64,000 bases of DNA, taken from JAWKWH01 sp963669285 (GTDB lineage Bacteria; Pseudomonadota; Alphaproteobacteria; Rhizobiales; Rhizobiaceae). Made by a program: the position numbers and the translations under genes. The notes below the pieces were generated by a model. It had not been told where the DNA came from and made no database searches. It saw only the letters and a list, made by a program, of their open reading frames with translations. The stretch is taken from the NCBI GenBank assembly GCA_963669285.2, contig CAXXSI010000025.1, positions 81,837 through 145,836 on the forward strand, in the 5' to 3' direction. Positions 18,119 to 27,610 of the stretch are shown piece after piece. The stretch's first letter is position 1, and the number at the start of each line of letters is the position of its first letter.

Positions 18119-19216
18119 TTATTCTTGGGATATCATCGCCCGCCGTTCAACTGACACCGATTTAAGCAGCGCATAAACCTCCAGACCGGCGGTTATCCCA
18201 AGCTCGGTGGCCGACTTGCGGGTGATCCGCGAGCGGATCAGTTGATCGGAGGCACGCAATGAAACCTCGGCAAAGGCTGTTTCATCGATCTGGATATCCT
18301 CGACCGTGCAGCGGATATGGTTCCGAATCGACAAGTCTTTCGGTCGCGCGATCGCAATCGAAACGTCGCGGGCCCGGATATGAAGGCGCACCGATTGTCC
18401 AGGCCGAAAATCGGCGCCGGCCACCTCGATAGTCTGACCACCAACATCAACTGTCGTCAGGCCGAATTCGCGATCCGTTTGCCCCGCCGTCCCGTAGACC
18501 ACGGCACCGGCCTTCTGCCGTCCAAGCGCTGGCCCCAAATCGAGCCGGGCAAACAAGTCGGTGGTGCCACCGCATGCAATTACCTCACCACCCGACATGA
18601 CCACCAAAGTGTCGGTCAGGCGGGCCATTTCATCGATCTCGTGACTGACATAGATGATCGGTATCCGGGTTTCCTGCCGCAGTGTCTCCAGATAGGGCAA
18701 AATCTCCATACGGCGTGAATAATCGAGTGATGAAAGCGGCTCATCCATCAACAATATGGCCGGATCCGACAATAGCGCCCGGCCAATCGCCACGCGCTGC
18801 CGCTCGCCACCGGAAAGCGTGTCTGGATTGCGATCCAAATGCCCGCCCAGACCAAGCAGTTCGACTATCTCATCAAACGGACGGGTTGATTTCCGCTTGC
18901 CTGCCCAAGCGGCATAGCTCAGATTTCGCCGAACGCTCATATGCGGGAACAAACGCGCATCCTGAAACACGAAACCGGTTCGCCGCTTTGCCGGCGGAAG
19001 CTCGATGTTCCGACTGCTGTCAAAATAGGTTTGATCGTTGACTTCAATCTGCCCGGCCATCGGACGGAGCATGCCGGCAATCATTTTCAGGATGGTGGTT
19101 TTTCCCGATCCGGAATGTCCGAACAGCCCGGTTATACCCGGTCCGGCCTCGAAATCGGCACTGACCGGAAAACCCCTTCCGGCAAATCCCTCGATGCTGA
19201 CCCGCAACACGCTCAT
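18119..19216 (-). CDS. modC: ModC, molybdate ABC transporter ATPase
   Basis: This 365-residue protein has Walker A GHSGSGKT, signature LSGGERQRVAIGRALL, Walker B ILLMDEPLSSLD and H-loop SHE, then a C-terminal TOBE/Mop molybdate-binding domain (residues about 290-360, around LSIRNHIRCTVEDIQ). That domain order is diagnostic of ModC. Start ATG 19216 overlaps the modB stop (ATGA); a longer frame upstream lies within modB. It drives molybdate uptake for molybdenum-cofactor enzymes. The operon ends at the terminator near 18 kb. Confidence 0.93.
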   Translation of the reverse strand: MSVLRVSIEGFAGRGFPVSADFEAGPGITGLFGHSGSGKTTILKMIAGMLRPMAGQIEVNDQTYFDSSRNIELPPAKRRTGFVFQDARLFPHMSVRRNLSYAAWAGKRKSTRPFDEIVELLGLGGHLDRNPDTLSGGERQRVAIGRALLSDPAILLMDEPLSSLDYSRRMEILPYLETLRQETRIPIIYVSHEIDEMARLTDTLVVMSGGEVIACGGTTDLFARLDLGPALGRQKAGAVVYGTAGQTDREFGLTTVDVGGQTIEVAGADFRPGQSVRLHIRARDVSIAIARPKDLSIRNHIRCTVEDIQIDETAFAEVSLRASDQLIRSRITRKSATELGITAGLEVYALLKSVSVERRAMISQE

Positions 19217-19896
19217 CTGGCCCGACCCCGCCTGATCCGCCGCGCCAGCCATTCGGAGAGGACGACGGCGACAACCGCGATCACAATGGACGCGATGATG
19301 AGGCGGAGTGCTTCGGCATCGCCCGATGGGCTTTGCAGAAGCGAATAGACCGCCAGCGACAATGTCTGTGTTTCGCCGGGTATGTTGGAAACAAATGTAA
19401 TGGTTGCGCCGAATTCGCCTAGCGCCTTGGCAAACCCGAGCATGGTGCCGGCAAGCACGCCGGGAAGCACCAGCGGCAAGGTCACGGTGAAAAATGCCAT
19501 CGTCCGCGAAGCGCCCAAGGTAGCTGCGGCTTCCTCCAATCCACGATCAACGGCCTCGATTGATAGCCTGATCGGTCTGACCAGCAGCGGAAACGCCATA
19601 ATTCCCGCCGCCAGGGCTGCACCCGTCCAGCGAAAGGCAAAGCTGAAACCGAACCAGTCATGCAACAGGGCGCCGATCAATCCTTTGTTGCCGAACAGCA
19701 CCAACAATGCATAACCGGTAACCACCGGAGGAACCACCAGGGGCAGGGTGATCATCGCCTGAACGAGCGACTTGCCGCGAAAATCATGCCTTGCAAGCAG
19801 CCAGGCCACGAAAAACGCAAGCGGTGTTGCAAACAAGGTCGCTACAAATGCCACCTTCGCCGACAGCAGGATGATCGAGATCGCCGCCTCACTCAT
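19213..19896 (-). CDS. modB: ModB, molybdate ABC transporter permease
   Basis: This 227-residue membrane protein has about five to six hydrophobic segments and the permease EAA loop EEAAATLGASRTMAFFTVTLP (residues about 115-135), which docks on ModC. Length and loop match ModB. The gene begins 9 bases after modA and overlaps modC by ATGA. It forms the membrane pore for molybdate. Confidence 0.93.
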   Translation of the reverse strand: MSEAAISIILLSAKVAFVATLFATPLAFFVAWLLARHDFRGKSLVQAMITLPLVVPPVVTGYALLVLFGNKGLIGALLHDWFGFSFAFRWTGAALAAGIMAFPLLVRPIRLSIEAVDRGLEEAAATLGASRTMAFFTVTLPLVLPGVLAGTMLGFAKALGEFGATITFVSNIPGETQTLSLAVYSLLQSPSGDAEALRLIIASIVIAVVAVVLSEWLARRIRRGRAR

Positions 19897-19905
19897 CTGC
19901 CCGGC

Positions 19906-20652
19906 CTATCGATCAACCAAAAAACCATGTTCGGCGAACAGCGCCTGCCCGTCTTCGCCCAACAGATAATCAAGAAATGCCTTTGCACGCGGATCCCCAT
20001 TGACCACCGGAGCCGCAACATAGCGTATCGGTGTGTGGCTGCTGGCCGGAAACGTATAGGCTTTGACAAGTTCCGGCGCGGCGGTCAAATCCGAACCGTA
20101 CAGAATTGCCGATGAAACTTCGCCCCGGCGCAAATATGCCAATGCAACCCGTACATTTTCGCAGTAGATCGCATGCGGCAGAACGATGTCGGCGATATCG
20201 AGATTCTCCAGCGCCTCGACAGCATATCGCCCGGCAGGCACATGACCGGGATCGCCCATCGCAAACCGTCCCGCCACAAGCATTCCATCGAGTTTTTGTG
20301 GTGGATTCGATCCCGGCGGATATCCAACGACAAGGGTATTTCCTGCGATCACCTGTGTATCTGTTTGAGCCGTGTTCCCGCGCTCGTCCAGCCATTCTGT
20401 CCATTGTAGGTCTGCCGAGATGAACAGGTCGGCGGGAGCGCCGGCCTCGATTTGCCGGGCAAGAACCGAGCTGGCGGCGAAGACAAGGCGAATTTCGCTG
20501 TCGCTTTTCTTGCGATATTCCGAGGCAGCAGCTTCGAGAACGTCGCGAAGACTGGCAGCGGCGAAAACGGTTGGCGTTTCATTGGCCAATGCACCGATTG
20601 GCGTTGAAAACAAAAACACCGCGCTGACTATCATTGCAAAAAATCGCAGCAT
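19906..20652 (-). CDS. modA: ModA, molybdate-binding periplasmic protein
   Basis: This 248-residue exported binding protein has signal MLRFFAMIVSAVFLFSTPIGALA and then the ModA opening VFAAASLRDVLEAAASEY, with ASSVLARQIEAGAPADLFIS and DPGHVPAGRYAVEALE as oxyanion-binding regions. The frame stays open for about 1.4 kb upstream, but that part is antisense to homospermidine synthase and has no homologous look. I therefore start at ATG 20652, although GTG 20661 is possible. It binds molybdate or tungstate and delivers it to ModBC. It is divergent from hss across about 120 bases; no ModE-type palindrome was seen. Confidence 0.9.
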   Translation of the reverse strand: MLRFFAMIVSAVFLFSTPIGALANETPTVFAAASLRDVLEAAASEYRKKSDSEIRLVFAASSVLARQIEAGAPADLFISADLQWTEWLDERGNTAQTDTQVIAGNTLVVGYPPGSNPPQKLDGMLVAGRFAMGDPGHVPAGRYAVEALENLDIADIVLPHAIYCENVRVALAYLRRGEVSSAILYGSDLTAAPELVKAYTFPASSHTPIRYVAAPVVNGDPRAKAFLDYLLGEDGQALFAEHGFLVDR

Positions 20653-20775
20653 TCGGCTCACCCGGCCCCGTTCGAATTCGCGCGGCATTGCGCGAAATTT
20701 CATCTGTGATAACGAGAGCATGGCTGTCAACGCGCTCATGGCCGCGTTTGGAAAAGTTGAGCAGGAAAAACTGAA

Positions 20776-22221
20776 ATGGCGAAAAAGAAATGGCCGACTT
20801 ACGGCGAAATAACGGGCCCAATCGTAATGATTGGTTTCGGTTCCATCGGGCGCGGTACACTGCCCCTGATCGAGCGCCATTTTAAGTACGACAAATCGCG
20901 ATTTGTGGTCGTCGATCCTCGTGACGACGACAAGGATTTGATGGACAAGCACGGTCTTCGTCACGTCAAGAAAGCGCTGACACCCAGAAATTTCAAGAAA
21001 ATCCTCAAGCCGTTGCTCACCGAAGGCGGCGGGCAGGGGTTTTGCGTCAATCTGTCGGTCGATACCGGTTCGCTCGACATCATGAGTTTTTGCAGATCGA
21101 TCGGAGCGCTCTACATCGATACAGTGGTCGAACCCTGGCTCGGCTTCTACTACAACGATGAAGTCGACAATGCAGATCGCACCAACTACGCGCTGCGCCA
21201 GCCGGTCCGCCTCGAGCAAAAGAACGCGCCCGGTGGCACAACCGCAGTCTCCTGCTGTGGCGCCAATCCAGGCATGGTCTCCTGGTTCGTCAAGCAGGCG
21301 CTGGTCAACCTCGCCGACGACATTGGCCTGAAATACAAGGAACCAGGGCCCGACGACCGCCAGGGCTGGGCCAAGCTGATGAAACGTGTCGGTGTTAAAG
21401 GCATACACATCGCTGAACGCGACACCCAGCGAGCAAAGCAGCCCAAAGCGTTGAACGAATTCTGGAATACTTGGTCGGCCGATGGCTTTATCGCGGAGGG
21501 GTTGCAGCCCGCCGAATTGGGTTGGGGAACGCACGAGAAGTGGAAACCCCGAAATGCCCGTTCGCAGAAGCGCGGCAACAAGGCGGCCATCTTTCTCGAG
21601 CAGCCGGGCGCCAATACCAGGGTACGGACCTGGTGTCCGACGCCCGGACCGCAATACGGCTTTCTGGTCACCCACAACGAGTCCATCTCGATTGCGGATT
21701 TTTTCACCGTCCGCGACAAGGCCGGCAAGGTGACCTACCGGCCGACCTGCCACTATGCGTACCATCCGGCCAATGACGCCGTGCTTTCGATGCATGAGAT
21801 GTTCGGCAATGGTGGCAAGGCACAGCCTGTTCTGAAAGTGTTGGAAGAGTACGAAATCGCCGATGGCATTGATGAGCTGGGAGTGCTGCTCTACGGCCAC
21901 AAGAAGAACGCCTATTGGTTTGGGTCCCAGCTTTCCGTAGAGGAAACCCGAGAACTGGCGCCTTATCAAAACGCCACCGGTCTGCAGGTCACCTCGGCAG
22001 TGCTCGCCGGTATGGTCTGGGCCCTGGAAAATCCTCAGGCCGGCATCGTCGAAACCGATGAGATGGACTACCGCCGCTGCCTGGAAGTGCAATTGCCATA
22101 TCTTGGCCCGGTCAAGGGTTATTATACCGATTGGAATCCGCTTTCGGATCGACCCGGCCTATTCGATGAAGAGCTGGATCGCAGGAATCCGTGGCAGTTC
22201 AAAAACGTGCTGGTGCGTTAG
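20776..22221 (+). CDS. hss: Homospermidine synthase
   Basis: This is a 481-residue enzyme with an N-terminal NAD fold (GPIVMIGFGSIGRGTLPLIERH) and the saccharopine-dehydrogenase-like catalytic domain. Typical blocks include SVDTGSLDIMSFCRS, CCGANPGMVSWFVKQAL and LGWGTHEKW. It makes sym-homospermidine from putrescine using NAD as a prosthetic group, and is characteristic of Rhizobiales, where homospermidine is a major polyamine. The start ATG is preceded by AGGA. It is divergent from modA. A GCACC/GGTGC hairpin lies just after the stop. Confidence 0.93.
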   Translation: MAKKKWPTYGEITGPIVMIGFGSIGRGTLPLIERHFKYDKSRFVVVDPRDDDKDLMDKHGLRHVKKALTPRNFKKILKPLLTEGGGQGFCVNLSVDTGSLDIMSFCRSIGALYIDTVVEPWLGFYYNDEVDNADRTNYALRQPVRLEQKNAPGGTTAVSCCGANPGMVSWFVKQALVNLADDIGLKYKEPGPDDRQGWAKLMKRVGVKGIHIAERDTQRAKQPKALNEFWNTWSADGFIAEGLQPAELGWGTHEKWKPRNARSQKRGNKAAIFLEQPGANTRVRTWCPTPGPQYGFLVTHNESISIADFFTVRDKAGKVTYRPTCHYAYHPANDAVLSMHEMFGNGGKAQPVLKVLEEYEIADGIDELGVLLYGHKKNAYWFGSQLSVEETRELAPYQNATGLQVTSAVLAGMVWALENPQAGIVETDEMDYRRCLEVQLPYLGPVKGYYTDWNPLSDRPGLFDEELDRRNPWQFKNVLVR

Positions 22222-22301
22222 CGTGCACCCGCAGCGGTGCGTGGCAATCGCACCCAAGAAGACAGACAGGCCGGGTGGGTAGCGGTAACAGGAGCAGTCC
22301 A

Positions 22302-22838
22302 GTGAAACTATTAAAGCGCATAATCGTCGGCATCATTGTTTTGGTCGTCGTATTGGTGGCGGTCGCTTATGTACTCCCCCGTCACGTTTCGGCCGAACGC
22401 GATATCGTCATCGATGCAACACCGGAAAAGATTTTCCCGTTGGTCAACGATCTGAAGGCATTCAACGAATGGTCGCCCTGGACGAAAATTGATCCCGATA
22501 TGAAGGTCACCTATTCCGGTCCCGAATCGGGGGTTGGTCAGAAGTCCGCATGGGAAAGCGATCACAGCAGCGTCGGCAACGGTTCTCAGGTGATTGTCGC
22601 GTCGGAGGAAAACAAGCGCGTCGAAACGACACTTGATTTTGGCAATCAGGGTACCGCAAATGCCGTCTTCGAATTGGCGCCGGATGGCGGCGGTACGAAA
22701 GTCACATGGAGCTTCGAGAGCGATCTCGGCATGAATCCCGTCAGCCGCTACTTCGGACTGATGATCGATGACTGGGTGGGCGCCGACTATGAAAAGGGCC
22801 TGGCGTCACTCAAGGCGGCAGTGGAATCGGCGGAGTGA
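22302..22838 (+). CDS. SRPBCC-family protein with N-terminal membrane anchor
   Basis: This 178-residue protein begins with a transmembrane helix (KRIIVGIIVLVVVLVAVAYVLP) followed by a START/polyketide-cyclase-like SRPBCC domain starting VSAERDIVIDATPEKIFPLV. Such domains form a hydrophobic pocket for lipids or other ligands; here it would sit on the outer face of the inner membrane. I start at GTG 22302, with GGAG 7 bases upstream. It follows hss by 80 bases and may be read through from it. The ligand is unknown. Confidence 0.78.
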   Translation: MKLLKRIIVGIIVLVVVLVAVAYVLPRHVSAERDIVIDATPEKIFPLVNDLKAFNEWSPWTKIDPDMKVTYSGPESGVGQKSAWESDHSSVGNGSQVIVASEENKRVETTLDFGNQGTANAVFELAPDGGGTKVTWSFESDLGMNPVSRYFGLMIDDWVGADYEKGLASLKAAVESAE

Positions 22839-22908
22839 TCACGGTCTTGCTTTCGCCAAACTAGGCCGTAAGAATCCCTTCGTCAGGCACGAGGAGAGGT
22901 GACGTCAT

Positions 22909-23274
22909 ATGAATTTCAAACGGATTCTGGCCGGTTTTTCGGCCGCGATGATGGTTGCGGGTTGCTCAGTATCCGGCCCGGGTTCGCCACCGCGGATCAG
23001 CCAGCCCACAGGCGTCGACGGTGAATGGGTTGGAACCGATGGTGTCGCTATTTCCAGCTTCAACGGCGGACAGTTCCGCAGCACTGCAACAGATACCGGC
23101 CAGCTGCTGGCGACCGGTAACTATCGCTATGTCAGCCAGGAATTGGTCGAAATCACAATCAATTCGATTATTCGCCAAACCACCAGCAAGGCCAATTGCG
23201 CTCTGGTATCGGATCGGCAGTTGAACTGCACGAGCGGCACCGGCGCCCAGTTTACGCTTGTCAGACGAGCCTGA
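22909..23274 (+). CDS. Omp10-like outer-membrane lipoprotein
   Basis: This 121-residue lipoprotein has a signal ending MMVAGC, Cys at residue 19. The mature part closely resembles Brucella Omp10: GEWVGTDGVAISSFNGGQF, the TTSKANCALVSDRQLNCTS block with two conserved cysteines, and a short basic end. Omp10 is an abundant surface-exposed outer-membrane lipoprotein in Brucella and relatives. A GGAGAGG site precedes the start. The family is limited to Hyphomicrobiales, which supports the assignment of this genome. The peptidase gene follows 18 bases downstream. Confidence 0.8.
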   Translation: MNFKRILAGFSAAMMVAGCSVSGPGSPPRISQPTGVDGEWVGTDGVAISSFNGGQFRSTATDTGQLLATGNYRYVSQELVEITINSIIRQTTSKANCALVSDRQLNCTSGTGAQFTLVRRA

Positions 23275-23292
23275 CCGCGAGCGGCTGTTTTC

Positions 23293-23970
23293 GTGATATT
23301 TCTGGTTGCGGCAGTATTTCTCGCCATCGTTGTCGGTCCGCAACTTTGGGTTCGACAGACGATCAGAAGACACGCTGCAGACCGCCCTGATTTGCCGGGA
23401 ACCGGCGGCGAACTGGCCCGTCACCTGATCGGACACTTCAATTTGCAAGGCGTAACCGTCGAGGTCACCGACCGCGGCGATCACTACGATCCCGATGCCA
23501 AGGTCGTTAGACTTCTGCCACAGCATCATGATGGGCAATCCCTGTCGGCCGCCGCGGTTGCTGCCCATGAAGTATCGCATGCGTTACAGGACGCACGCGG
23601 CGAACCGATGTTGGCGCTGCGCCAAAGACTGGCGAAATTCGCTGCCGTAACCGACCGGTTTGCCGGCTTTTTCTTTCTTGCAGCGCCGGTTTTGGCGGCT
23701 CTGGCCCGTGTTCCCGCAGCATTTATCGCGGTGATCGCCATTGGCGTGGCGCTGCTGGGTATACGCGTGATCGTCAATCTGGTGACGTTGCCGGTCGAAT
23801 TTGACGCGAGTTTCTCAAAGGCGTTGCCGATACTCGAGGAGGGAAAATATCTCAACGAGGAAGACATGCCTGCAGTCCGCAATGTACTCAAGGCAGCCGC
23901 TTGGACATATGTTGCCGGAGCGCTGATGTCACTCGTCAACATTGCCTACTGGATCAGGCTGTTGAGATAG
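23293..23970 (+). CDS. Zinc metallopeptidase, YugP-like (peptidase membrane zinc family)
   Basis: This 225-residue membrane protein has an N-terminal helix, the zinc motif AAHEVSHALQ (HExxH, residues about 92-96) and two central hydrophobic segments around residues 125-160. This layout matches the YugP-like neutral zinc peptidases. The usual downstream Glu/Asp ligand region (LPVEFDASFSKALPIL) is present, so the site looks intact. Substrates are not known; a membrane-protein quality role is plausible. It starts at GTG 23293, 18 bases after the lipoprotein gene. Confidence 0.8.
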   Translation: MIFLVAAVFLAIVVGPQLWVRQTIRRHAADRPDLPGTGGELARHLIGHFNLQGVTVEVTDRGDHYDPDAKVVRLLPQHHDGQSLSAAAVAAHEVSHALQDARGEPMLALRQRLAKFAAVTDRFAGFFFLAAPVLAALARVPAAFIAVIAIGVALLGIRVIVNLVTLPVEFDASFSKALPILEEGKYLNEEDMPAVRNVLKAAAWTYVAGALMSLVNIAYWIRLLR

Positions 23971-24107
23971 ATCCCGGCCACAAAAACGCTTCTCTTGATC
24001 CGAGTTGCGCCAAACGCACCTCACCAGGTCCTACGCCCTTCGGCTGACTTGATCACATAGCCGTCTTCACACAAAGGTATGTGCCTACGCCAACAGAGAA
24101 CGACAAG

Positions 24108-25352
24108 ATGACGGATTATTATGACGACCGGGAAACGCAGGCACCACAGTCACGCGAAAGCGCGCTCTTCGACCGTCTGAAAAAACATCTTGCCGACGCC
24201 GTCAACAGAGCCCCCGGCCTTTCGGCCTGGCTCGAAGGCCACGATTTGTCAACCATTCAAAGCCGCCAGGCACTGGCGAAGTTACCGGTGCTGCGAAAAT
24301 CGGACCTGATGGAATTGCAGGCGGCCAATCCGCCTTTCGGTGGATTCGTCGACATGACAGCGCTGGCGGGCAACCGGGTATTCGTATCCCCCGGACCGAT
24401 TTTCGAACCCCAGGGCGCTGGCGCGGATCCGTGGAACGCGGCACGCGCGTTTCACGCCGCCGGCATCCGTCCCGGCAACATGGTCCACAACGCGTTTGCC
24501 TACCACATGACGCCTGGAGGTTTTATTCTTGACGAGGGTGCACGTGCCCTGGGCTGCACCGTGTTTCCGGCCGGTGTCGGCAATACCGACATGCAGGTCG
24601 ACGCTGCCGCGGCACTGAAGCCGGACGTCTATTGCGGAACTCCGGACTTTCTCAAGGTCATGCTAGAAAAGGCGGCAGAAACCGGAATGGACCTGTCTTC
24701 GTTTCGCCGGGCACTTGTTTCAGGCGGCGCGCTGTTTCCGTCCCTGCGCGAAGAGTATCTGAACAGCGGCATCCGTGTTTTGCAATGCTACGCGACCGCC
24801 GAATGCGGTGTCATCGCCTATGAAACGACCGACAGCGACGGCAATCCCAATCCGGGGATGATTCTCAATGAAGATATCATTGTCGAAATCGTCACGCCGG
24901 GAACGGGTGATCCCGTCGCCGAGGGGGAAGTAGGAGAAGTGGTTGTGACCACTTTCAACTCTGCCTACCCACTCGTCCGCCTGGGCACGGGCGATCTGTC
25001 GGCAGTACTGTCGGGTGCGTCGCCGTGTGGCCGCACCAACACCCGCATCAAGGGGTGGATGGGCCGTGCTGACCAGCGCACCAAGATCAAGGGCATGTTT
25101 GTTGATCCGAAACAGGTTGCCGATATCGTCAAATCCCACCCCGAAATCCGAAAGGCGCGCTTGGTGGTATCGCGTGATGGGGATCGCGACGCCATGATTT
25201 TCCGGATCGAAGCCGATGAAGGCGATCCGGACGCAATTGGTCAAACAATGCGCGAAATCACCAAGCTTGGCGGGGCGGTCGAAATGGTAACTCCTGGTTC
25301 GCTGCCCAATGACGGGCTGGTGATTGCCGACGAACGCGACTATTCGAAATAG
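24108..25352 (+). CDS. Phenylacetate-CoA-ligase-like AMP-forming enzyme
   Basis: This 414-residue protein belongs to the PaaK-like branch of the adenylate-forming superfamily. Recognisable blocks are AGIRPGNMVHNAFAYHMTPG, YCGTPDFLKVMLEKA, YATAECGVIAYE (adenine and aryl site), LVRLGTGDLSAVL (ATP-hinge Asp) and GRADQRTKIKGMFVDP. It probably activates an aromatic or short acid to its CoA ester in the cytoplasm; the acid cannot be inferred and no paa genes are nearby. I start at ATG 24108 because MTDYYDDRET is the usual beginning; a GTG at 24081 is in frame. Confidence 0.8.
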   Translation: MTDYYDDRETQAPQSRESALFDRLKKHLADAVNRAPGLSAWLEGHDLSTIQSRQALAKLPVLRKSDLMELQAANPPFGGFVDMTALAGNRVFVSPGPIFEPQGAGADPWNAARAFHAAGIRPGNMVHNAFAYHMTPGGFILDEGARALGCTVFPAGVGNTDMQVDAAAALKPDVYCGTPDFLKVMLEKAAETGMDLSSFRRALVSGGALFPSLREEYLNSGIRVLQCYATAECGVIAYETTDSDGNPNPGMILNEDIIVEIVTPGTGDPVAEGEVGEVVVTTFNSAYPLVRLGTGDLSAVLSGASPCGRTNTRIKGWMGRADQRTKIKGMFVDPKQVADIVKSHPEIRKARLVVSRDGDRDAMIFRIEADEGDPDAIGQTMREITKLGGAVEMVTPGSLPNDGLVIADERDYSK

Positions 25353-25493
25353 CCGTCAATTTGCAGAATTGCCGACTGGCCACTTGCATATGCGCGAAGG
25401 CGGTGGAAACATCAGTCCGCAGTCTATTGCCGTAAAGATGCTGACACATTCCCGTGCAACGGAATTCGCATCTAATTACCGGGAGGCCAAATC

Positions 25494-27455
25494 ATGAAAA
25501 AGATCACACTGTGTGCCGCATTGTCGGTATCGACGTTGGCGTTTGCCGCAACCACCGCCCGCGCTGACTACACATTGAACATTTTGCACATTAACGACTG
25601 GCACAGCCGGATCGAATCGATCAACAAGTACGATTCTACCTGCAGGGCAAAGGATGAAGACGAAGGCAAGTGCTTTGGTGGTGCTGCCCGGCTGGTGACA
25701 GCGGTGGACAATGCCAGGAAGCGCGCCGAAAGCGGCAATACCGTTTTGCTCAACGCCGGTGACAATTTCCAGGGCACCCTGTTCTACACCACCTACAAAG
25801 GTGCGGCGGAGGCGGAGTTCCTGAACCTGATGAAGACTGACGCGATGGCCGTCGGCAATCACGAATTCGACGACGGTGAAGAAGGTCTTGCAACATTTCT
25901 CGAAAAGGCCGAGTTCCCCGTCCTTTCGGCCAATGTCGTCGCCAGTCACAGTTCCAAACTTGGCGATCGGGTCAAGCCATCGGTGGTATTGAACGTCGGA
26001 GGCGAGAAGATCGGCGTTGTCGGTGCGGTCGCAAACGACACTGTCGATTTGTCCTCACCCGGCGACCACGTGCTGATCGCCGACGATGTTAAATCAATCG
26101 CAGCCGCTGTCGAGGCTTTGTCCGCTGAGGGTGTCAGCAAGGTCATTGCTTTGACCCATGTCGGCTATCCTCGCGATCTGGCGGCAATTGCCAAGATTCC
26201 GGGTGTCGACATCGTTGTTGGCGGTCATTCCAACACGCTTCTGTCCAACGACAACGATCGCGCTGCCGGACCTTATCCGACCTGGGTTGAAAATCCCGGC
26301 GGCTATCAGGTTCCGGTCGTCCAGGCCTATGCCTACTCGAAATATCTCGGCGACTTGACCGTAACTTTCGATGACACCGGAAAGGTAATCGGCGCCAGCG
26401 GCGAACCGATACTTCTCGATGCCAGCGTCGAACGCAACCAGGCGGTTCTCGACCGCATCGTCGAATTGAACAAGCCGATTGAGGAACTCAAGAACAAACG
26501 CGTGTCCGAAACTGCCGAAGCAATTGACGGTAACCGCGACAATTGCCGGGCACGGGAGTGCCAAATGGGCAATCTTGTGGCCGATGCGATGTTAGATCGC
26601 GTGAAAGGTCAGGGTATCCAGGTGGCAATCCAAAATGGTGGCGGCCTGCGCGCATCGATCGATGCCGGAGACATCACGATGGGCGAGGTGCTCACCGTTC
26701 TGCCATTCCAGAATACACTTTCCACATTTGAGTTGTCGGGCGCGGATATCGTTGCCTCGCTGGAATCCGGCGTCAGCCAGATCGAGGAGGGCAAGGGCCG
26801 TTTTCCGCAGGTCGCTGGATTGAAATACTCGTTTGATCCAAATGTTGCTCCCAATGAGGGTCGCATTTCGAATGTCGAGGTCAATGAAGGTGGCGCCTGG
26901 GCGCCAGTCGATCCGGCCAAAATGTATGGCGTCGTTTCGAATAACTTCATGCGCAGCGGCGGTGACGGCTATAAATTGTTCGCCTCAAACGCGCAGAACG
27001 CTTACGATTTCGGTCCCGGGCTGGAGTTGGTTGTGGCCGAGTACCTGACCAACAACCAGCCATATCAACCCTATCTCGATGGGCGCATCACCGAAGCCGC
27101 CGCCACGATGGAAAAGGCAGGTGATGCCGAGATGGAAAAGGAGGCCGAAGTAGCGGTTGTCACGCCGGAACTTCCCGATACCTCCAATACATTGACCACC
27201 GAACCACCCAAGGTGGATTCCGCACCGGCTGAAGCCGAAGTGAAGATGGAAGCTAAGGTCGGTGATCCTGCCGACGAGGATGAATCGGTCAACGAGAAGA
27301 TCCACACCATTGTACGCGGCGATAATTACTGGAACCTGGCGAAATCCTATTATGGCGATGCCCGCATGTGGCGGATGATCGCCAAAGCCAATCCAGAGAT
27401 GCGTCCGCGCCGGCTGAAGATCGGCGTTGAACTGACGATTCCAAGCGCCAACTAG
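25494..27455 (+). CDS. Periplasmic 5'-nucleotidase with C-terminal LysM domain
   Basis: This 653-residue exported protein has a signal ending TARADY, then a metallophosphatase domain with all metal-binding blocks (HINDWHSR, NAGDNFQG, AVGNHEFDDG, VGGHSNT). A 5'-nucleotidase C-terminal domain follows (NGGGLRASIDAGDITMGEVL, and SNNFMRSGGDGY for nucleoside stacking). After an acidic, Pro/Glu-rich linker (about 545-600) comes a LysM-like module, HTIVRGDNYWNLAKSYYG to VELTIP. It should hydrolyse nucleotides in the periplasm, held on peptidoglycan by LysM. The start has GGGAGG 8 bases upstream; a terminator follows the gene. Confidence 0.88.
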   Translation: MKKITLCAALSVSTLAFAATTARADYTLNILHINDWHSRIESINKYDSTCRAKDEDEGKCFGGAARLVTAVDNARKRAESGNTVLLNAGDNFQGTLFYTTYKGAAEAEFLNLMKTDAMAVGNHEFDDGEEGLATFLEKAEFPVLSANVVASHSSKLGDRVKPSVVLNVGGEKIGVVGAVANDTVDLSSPGDHVLIADDVKSIAAAVEALSAEGVSKVIALTHVGYPRDLAAIAKIPGVDIVVGGHSNTLLSNDNDRAAGPYPTWVENPGGYQVPVVQAYAYSKYLGDLTVTFDDTGKVIGASGEPILLDASVERNQAVLDRIVELNKPIEELKNKRVSETAEAIDGNRDNCRARECQMGNLVADAMLDRVKGQGIQVAIQNGGGLRASIDAGDITMGEVLTVLPFQNTLSTFELSGADIVASLESGVSQIEEGKGRFPQVAGLKYSFDPNVAPNEGRISNVEVNEGGAWAPVDPAKMYGVVSNNFMRSGGDGYKLFASNAQNAYDFGPGLELVVAEYLTNNQPYQPYLDGRITEAAATMEKAGDAEMEKEAEVAVVTPELPDTSNTLTTEPPKVDSAPAEAEVKMEAKVGDPADEDESVNEKIHTIVRGDNYWNLAKSYYGDARMWRMIAKANPEMRPRRLKIGVELTIPSAN

Positions 27456-27477
27456 GCGCTCCTGGATGGATTGAAGC

Positions 27478-27517
27478 AAAAAGCTCCGCCCATTGCATTT
27501 AACCGGCGGGGCTTTTT
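27478..27517 (+). terminator. Factor-independent terminator after the 5'-nucleotidase gene
   Basis: AAAAAGCTCCGCC (27478-27490) pairs with GGCGGGGCTTTTT (27505-27517) apart from one mismatch, and ends in five Ts. It is 22 bases after the stop codon. The A-rich left side makes it potentially bidirectional. Confidence 0.85.
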
Positions 27518-27610
27518 CGCGATACCGGCAATACCTGGAATGGTTCCAAACAATGCCCCGATGCCCTATCTGTGCGTCGGTCGATGCAAACACAGGTTCG
27601 AGATCCGTGA

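Noticed and set aside
20653..22092. Very long open frame on the minus strand continuing upstream of modA across homospermidine synthase
   Set aside because: The + strand encodes a full family-like homospermidine synthase here; the antisense frame is open because of codon bias and shows no recognisable domain. ModA's signal peptide gives a clear start at 20652.
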